The notes under the pieces are model-generated. The model had not been told where the DNA came from, ran no database searches, and saw only the letters and a program-made list of their open reading frames with translations. From Chitinophaga alhagiae (GTDB lineage: Bacteria; Bacteroidota; Bacteroidia; Chitinophagales; Chitinophagaceae): a stretch of 64,000 nucleotides of DNA. A program made the position numbers and the translations under genes. The DNA lies in assembly GCF_003568665.1 (NCBI RefSeq), contig NZ_QXMH01000002.1, positions 930,001 to 994,000 on the forward strand, in the 5' to 3' direction. Each line of letters starts with the position of its first letter. Positions within the stretch are counted from its first letter, which is position 1. Below, one piece after another: positions 62,397-64,000 of the stretch.

Positions 62397-63539
62397 CTAA
62401 TGGCCCAGAATGCTGCGGCCTATCACGATGCGCTGCACTTCGGAAGTACCTTCGTATATCTGCGTGATCTTGGCGTCCCGCATCAGCCTTTCTACATGGT
62501 ATTCTTTTACGTACCCGTAGCCGCCGTGTACCTGTACGGCCTCGGTGGTGACCCACATGGCGGTCTCTGATGCAAATACCTTGGCCATGGAGCTGCTCAG
62601 CGTATAGTCCAGGTGGTTATCTTTCTCCCATGCCGCGCGCAGGCACAGCAGCCGCGCCGCTTCTATGCGGGTGGCCATGTCCGCCAGCTTGAACTGGATG
62701 GCCTGGTGCTGGCTGATCTCCTTGCCGAAGGCCTTGCGTTCCCTGGAATATTTCAGGGCCAGCTCAAAGGCGCCGCTGGCTATGCCCAGGGCCTGCGAGG
62801 CAATGCCAATGCGGCCGCCGCCCAGGGTCTTCATGGCAAACTTGAAACCGAAGCCGTCTTCCCCGATGCGGTTTTCCTTGGGCACCTTCACGTCCTGGAA
62901 CATCACGCTGTGCGTATCGCTGCCGCGGATGCCCAGTTTGTTTTCCTTGGCGCCGATGGTGATGCCCGGCGTGTTCTTTTCTATAATGAGGGCGTTGATG
63001 CCCTTGCTGCCCAGTTCAGGATGGGTTTGCACCATTACCAGGTACACGCTGGCGGAGTTGCCGTTGGTGATCCAGTTCTTGGTGCCGTTCACCAGGTAGT
63101 GGTCTCCCTTGTCTTCCCCGATGGTGCGTTGGGACGTGGCGTCAGACCCGGCTTCCGGCTCGCTCAGCAGGAACGCGCCAATGATCTCGCCCTTGGCCAG
63201 CGGCGCCAGGTATTTTTGTTTCTGTTCTTCGTTGCCGAAAGTTTCCAGCCCCCAGCATACCAGGGAGTTGTTAACGCTCATCACCACGGAGGCAGACGCG
63301 TCTATTTTAGAGATCTCTTCCATGGCCAATACATACGAAATTGTGTCCAGTCCGGCGCCGCCGTATTTCGGATCTACCATCATGCCTAAAAAGCCCAGCT
63401 CGCCCAGTTTCTTGATCTGTTCCGCGGGAAATTTCTGTTGTTCGTCGCGCTCAATGACGCCCGGCAACAACTCATTCACCGCAAAATCACGCGCAGCCTT
63501 TTGGATCATCAGGTGTTCTTCCGTTAACTGAAAATGCAT
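62397..63539 (-). CDS. Acyl-CoA dehydrogenase (short-chain type)
   Basis: A 380-residue FAD enzyme oxidising acyl-CoA to trans-2-enoyl-CoA. Features: MHFQLTEEHLMIQKAARDFA, FLLSEPEAGSDATSQRT, GTKNWITNGNSA, ERKAFGKEISQHQAIQFKLADM, VHGGYGYVKEYHVERLMRDA and TQIYEGTSEVQRIVIGRSI with the catalytic glutamate in YEGT. It resembles butyryl-CoA dehydrogenases. A TAGGTTTG -7 box at 63582-63575 gives a leader of about 28 bases. The electron-transfer flavoprotein genes are not in the window. Confidence 0.95.
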   Translation of the reverse strand: MHFQLTEEHLMIQKAARDFAVNELLPGVIERDEQQKFPAEQIKKLGELGFLGMMVDPKYGGAGLDTISYVLAMEEISKIDASASVVMSVNNSLVCWGLETFGNEEQKQKYLAPLAKGEIIGAFLLSEPEAGSDATSQRTIGEDKGDHYLVNGTKNWITNGNSASVYLVMVQTHPELGSKGINALIIEKNTPGITIGAKENKLGIRGSDTHSVMFQDVKVPKENRIGEDGFGFKFAMKTLGGGRIGIASQALGIASGAFELALKYSRERKAFGKEISQHQAIQFKLADMATRIEAARLLCLRAAWEKDNHLDYTLSSSMAKVFASETAMWVTTEAVQVHGGYGYVKEYHVERLMRDAKITQIYEGTSEVQRIVIGRSILGH

Positions 63540-63574
63540 ATGTATATGGTTTTAAAAAAGATTGTTGGTGTGTA

Positions 63575-63582
63575 CAAACCTA
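63575..63582 (-). promoter_or_regulatory. -7 element (TAGGTTTG) of the acyl-CoA dehydrogenase gene
   Basis: Exact TAnnTTTG on the minus strand, 36 bases before ATG 63539. No TTG at the usual -33 spacing. Confidence 0.45.
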
Positions 63583-63719
63583 TTTTAAAATGAGGATGTA
63601 AAAAAATAATTTGACATCATCAAGCATTTTACACGTATTGTTGAATAATTTGCACGAATGTGGCACCTAATATGTGTTAATTCACAAAGCAGGACTGCTC
63701 AGAAATGGTAAAAGTCTAT

Positions 63720-64000
<281 letters not shown>

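Overview
The window reads as chromosomal DNA of a member of the Bacteroidota, most likely a Chitinophaga-like member of the Chitinophagales. The evidence is a SusC/SusD pair with a FecI-type sigma factor and FecR anti-sigma factor, a type IX secretion (T9SS) C-terminal sorting domain, DUF3667 and DUF3810 proteins, the yceD-rpmF-plsX block, and several promoters of the Bacteroidota form TTG-N18/19-TAnnTTTG with almost no Shine-Dalgarno sequences. This placement is inference from gene content; there is no rRNA in the window. No CRISPR array, integrase, transposase, phage gene or rRNA was found.

Layout. 0-9.2 kb is a mixed metabolic/regulatory stretch: the 3' part of an ECF42-type sigma factor, an orphan succinate dehydrogenase cytochrome b, a YciI/DGPF protein, an NmrA-type SDR, a VOC protein, a very large sigma-54 activator with four GAF-like modules, and two alpha/beta hydrolases. 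9.3-12 kb holds a lipoprotein and a cation:proton antiporter. 12.2-24.9 kb is a polysaccharide-utilisation-type locus: ECF sigma factor, FecR, SusC with an STN signalling domain, SusD, a HEAT-tailed sulfatase, and a 1268-residue T9SS-exported protein combining an esterase, a central domain I cannot assign and three copies of a beta-rich module. 24.9-32.9 kb continues with an AraC regulator, a TonB-dependent receptor, an esterase, a small SurA-N-like protein, a parallel beta-helix protein and a sialate O-acetylesterase.

33.0-42.3 kb looks more A/T-rich and accessory: an AraC regulator, a lipoprotein, a DyP peroxidase, an acyltransferase, a sulfatase plus glycoside hydrolase pair, a di-haem peroxidase and a DHFR-like reductase. 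It ends at a repeat and a tRNA-Leu/tRNA-Gly pair (42.4-42.8 kb). 42.9-64 kb is largely housekeeping: enoyl-CoA hydratase, carbonic anhydrase, Tex, MazG, an NtrY-like kinase, PlsX-L32-YceD, a hybrid histidine kinase, fructosamine kinase, arginase, acyl-CoA dehydrogenase and the start of YggS. A 116-bp element with 26-bp terminal inverted repeats lies at 46.8 kb.

How the genes work together. In the glycan locus, a substrate bound by SusC/SusD would signal through the STN domain to FecR and release the sigma factor, while the sulfatase and esterases strip sulfate and acyl groups from a decorated glycan. The best candidate for something undescribed is the central domain of the T9SS-exported protein (21058-24864).
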